A stretch of 5,451 nucleotides of DNA from DASSFZ01 sp036514635 (GTDB lineage Bacteria > Chloroflexota > Anaerolineae > Fen-1058), in NCBI GenBank assembly GCA_036514635.1, contig DATBWU010000355.1, positions 1 to 5,451 of the forward strand, read 5' to 3'. Shown here piece by piece: positions 5,363 to 5,451 of this stretch (its first letter is position 1; each line of letters starts with the position of its first letter). Below the pieces are notes generated by a model. It searched no databases and was not told the DNA's origin. It saw only the letters and a program-made list of their open reading frames with translations. Position numbers and translations under genes: made by a program.

Positions 5363-5436
5363 TGCGCCCGCCGATGAACTCGGCGGGCTACACAACAGCG
5401 TCGGATGAATCCGACTAGCCCGATTCATCGGGCGCA
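5363..5436. repeat. Nested triple of TGAA-loop hairpins (REP-like)
   Basis: Three hairpins lie in a row. They are GCCCGCCGA-TGAAC-TCGGCGGGC (5366-5388), GTCGGA-TGAA-TCCGAC (5400-5415) and GCCCGA-TTCA-TCGGGC (5418-5433). The first and third are inverted copies of one unit that starts TGCGCCCG and ends GGGCTA; their outer bases TGCGCCCG (5363-5370) and CGGGCGCA (5429-5436) also pair. A further nine-base pair, GCGCTACCC (5331-5339) with GGGTAGCGC (5440-5448), encloses the set. The arrangement recalls REP/BIME palindromes, some of which are moved by RAYT transposases, but no transposase is in the window. Confidence 0.62.
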
Positions 5437-5451
5437 GCGGGGTAGCGCGGC

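Noticed and set aside
5196..5408. 70-residue plus-strand frame
   Set aside because: It is a chance translation of three repeat types and contains the tell-tale CHAERSEES string. It has no convincing ribosome-binding site and no protein-like composition.
5079..5451. CRISPR array or tRNA/ncRNA gene in the terminal non-coding stretch
   Set aside because: The repeats are inverted and of several types, without regular spacers of equal length. No cloverleaf or rRNA-like sequence was found.
1..5451. Previously undescribed defence or biosynthetic system
   Set aside because: The coding content is a receptor kinase, a small partner, a YibE/F protein and a housekeeping PLP enzyme. No nuclease, toxin pair, reverse transcriptase or cluster of novel enzymes is present; the novelty is limited to the repeats and the kinase accessory domains.

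Overview
This 5.45 kb, GC-rich window looks like chromosomal DNA from a member of the Chloroflexota, probably Anaerolineae-like. The basis is a Hanks-type Ser/Thr kinase with long Thr/Pro-rich linkers (TPTPTWTPTSTPT style) and an extracellular SH3b domain, a YibE/F membrane protein, and intergenic DNA full of heptamer and hairpin repeats. This assignment is inference from style; no taxonomic marker gene is present.

Layout. Positions 1-103 are the 3' flank of the kinase gene and contain a TGAA-loop hairpin. On the minus strand, in transcription order, lie a YibE/F-family membrane protein (3610-2462), a small beta-rich protein of unknown function (2393-2049) and a transmembrane Ser/Thr protein kinase (2038-104). 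The last two are separated by 10 bases and look translationally coupled. They have their own candidate promoter (TATAAT at 2427-2422) in the 68-base gap behind the YibE/F gene. On the plus strand, 3916-5064 encodes a cystathionine gamma-synthase/gamma-lyase type PLP enzyme. It is divergent from the YibE/F gene across a 305-base intergenic region holding two good sigma70-like promoters, three copies of an 8-mer, and a 70-base run of degenerate heptamers that fills most of the leader. The final ~390 bases (5065-5451) hold no credible gene. They are a composite of inverted repeats: a 167-base element with terminal inverted repeats, a hairpin of the widespread type whose spurious translation reads CHAERSEES, and a nested triple of TGAA-loop hairpins.

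How the genes relate. The kinase presumably senses an extracytoplasmic signal through its SH3b and Cys-containing C-terminal domains and phosphorylates cytoplasmic targets. Its small upstream partner is an obvious candidate accessory protein, but nothing in its sequence proves this. The YibE/F protein may be co-transcribed. The PLP enzyme belongs to sulfur amino acid metabolism and has no evident functional link to the minus-strand genes. I see no defence system, CRISPR array, RNA gene or intact transposase. The least conventional material is the intergenic repeat architecture.
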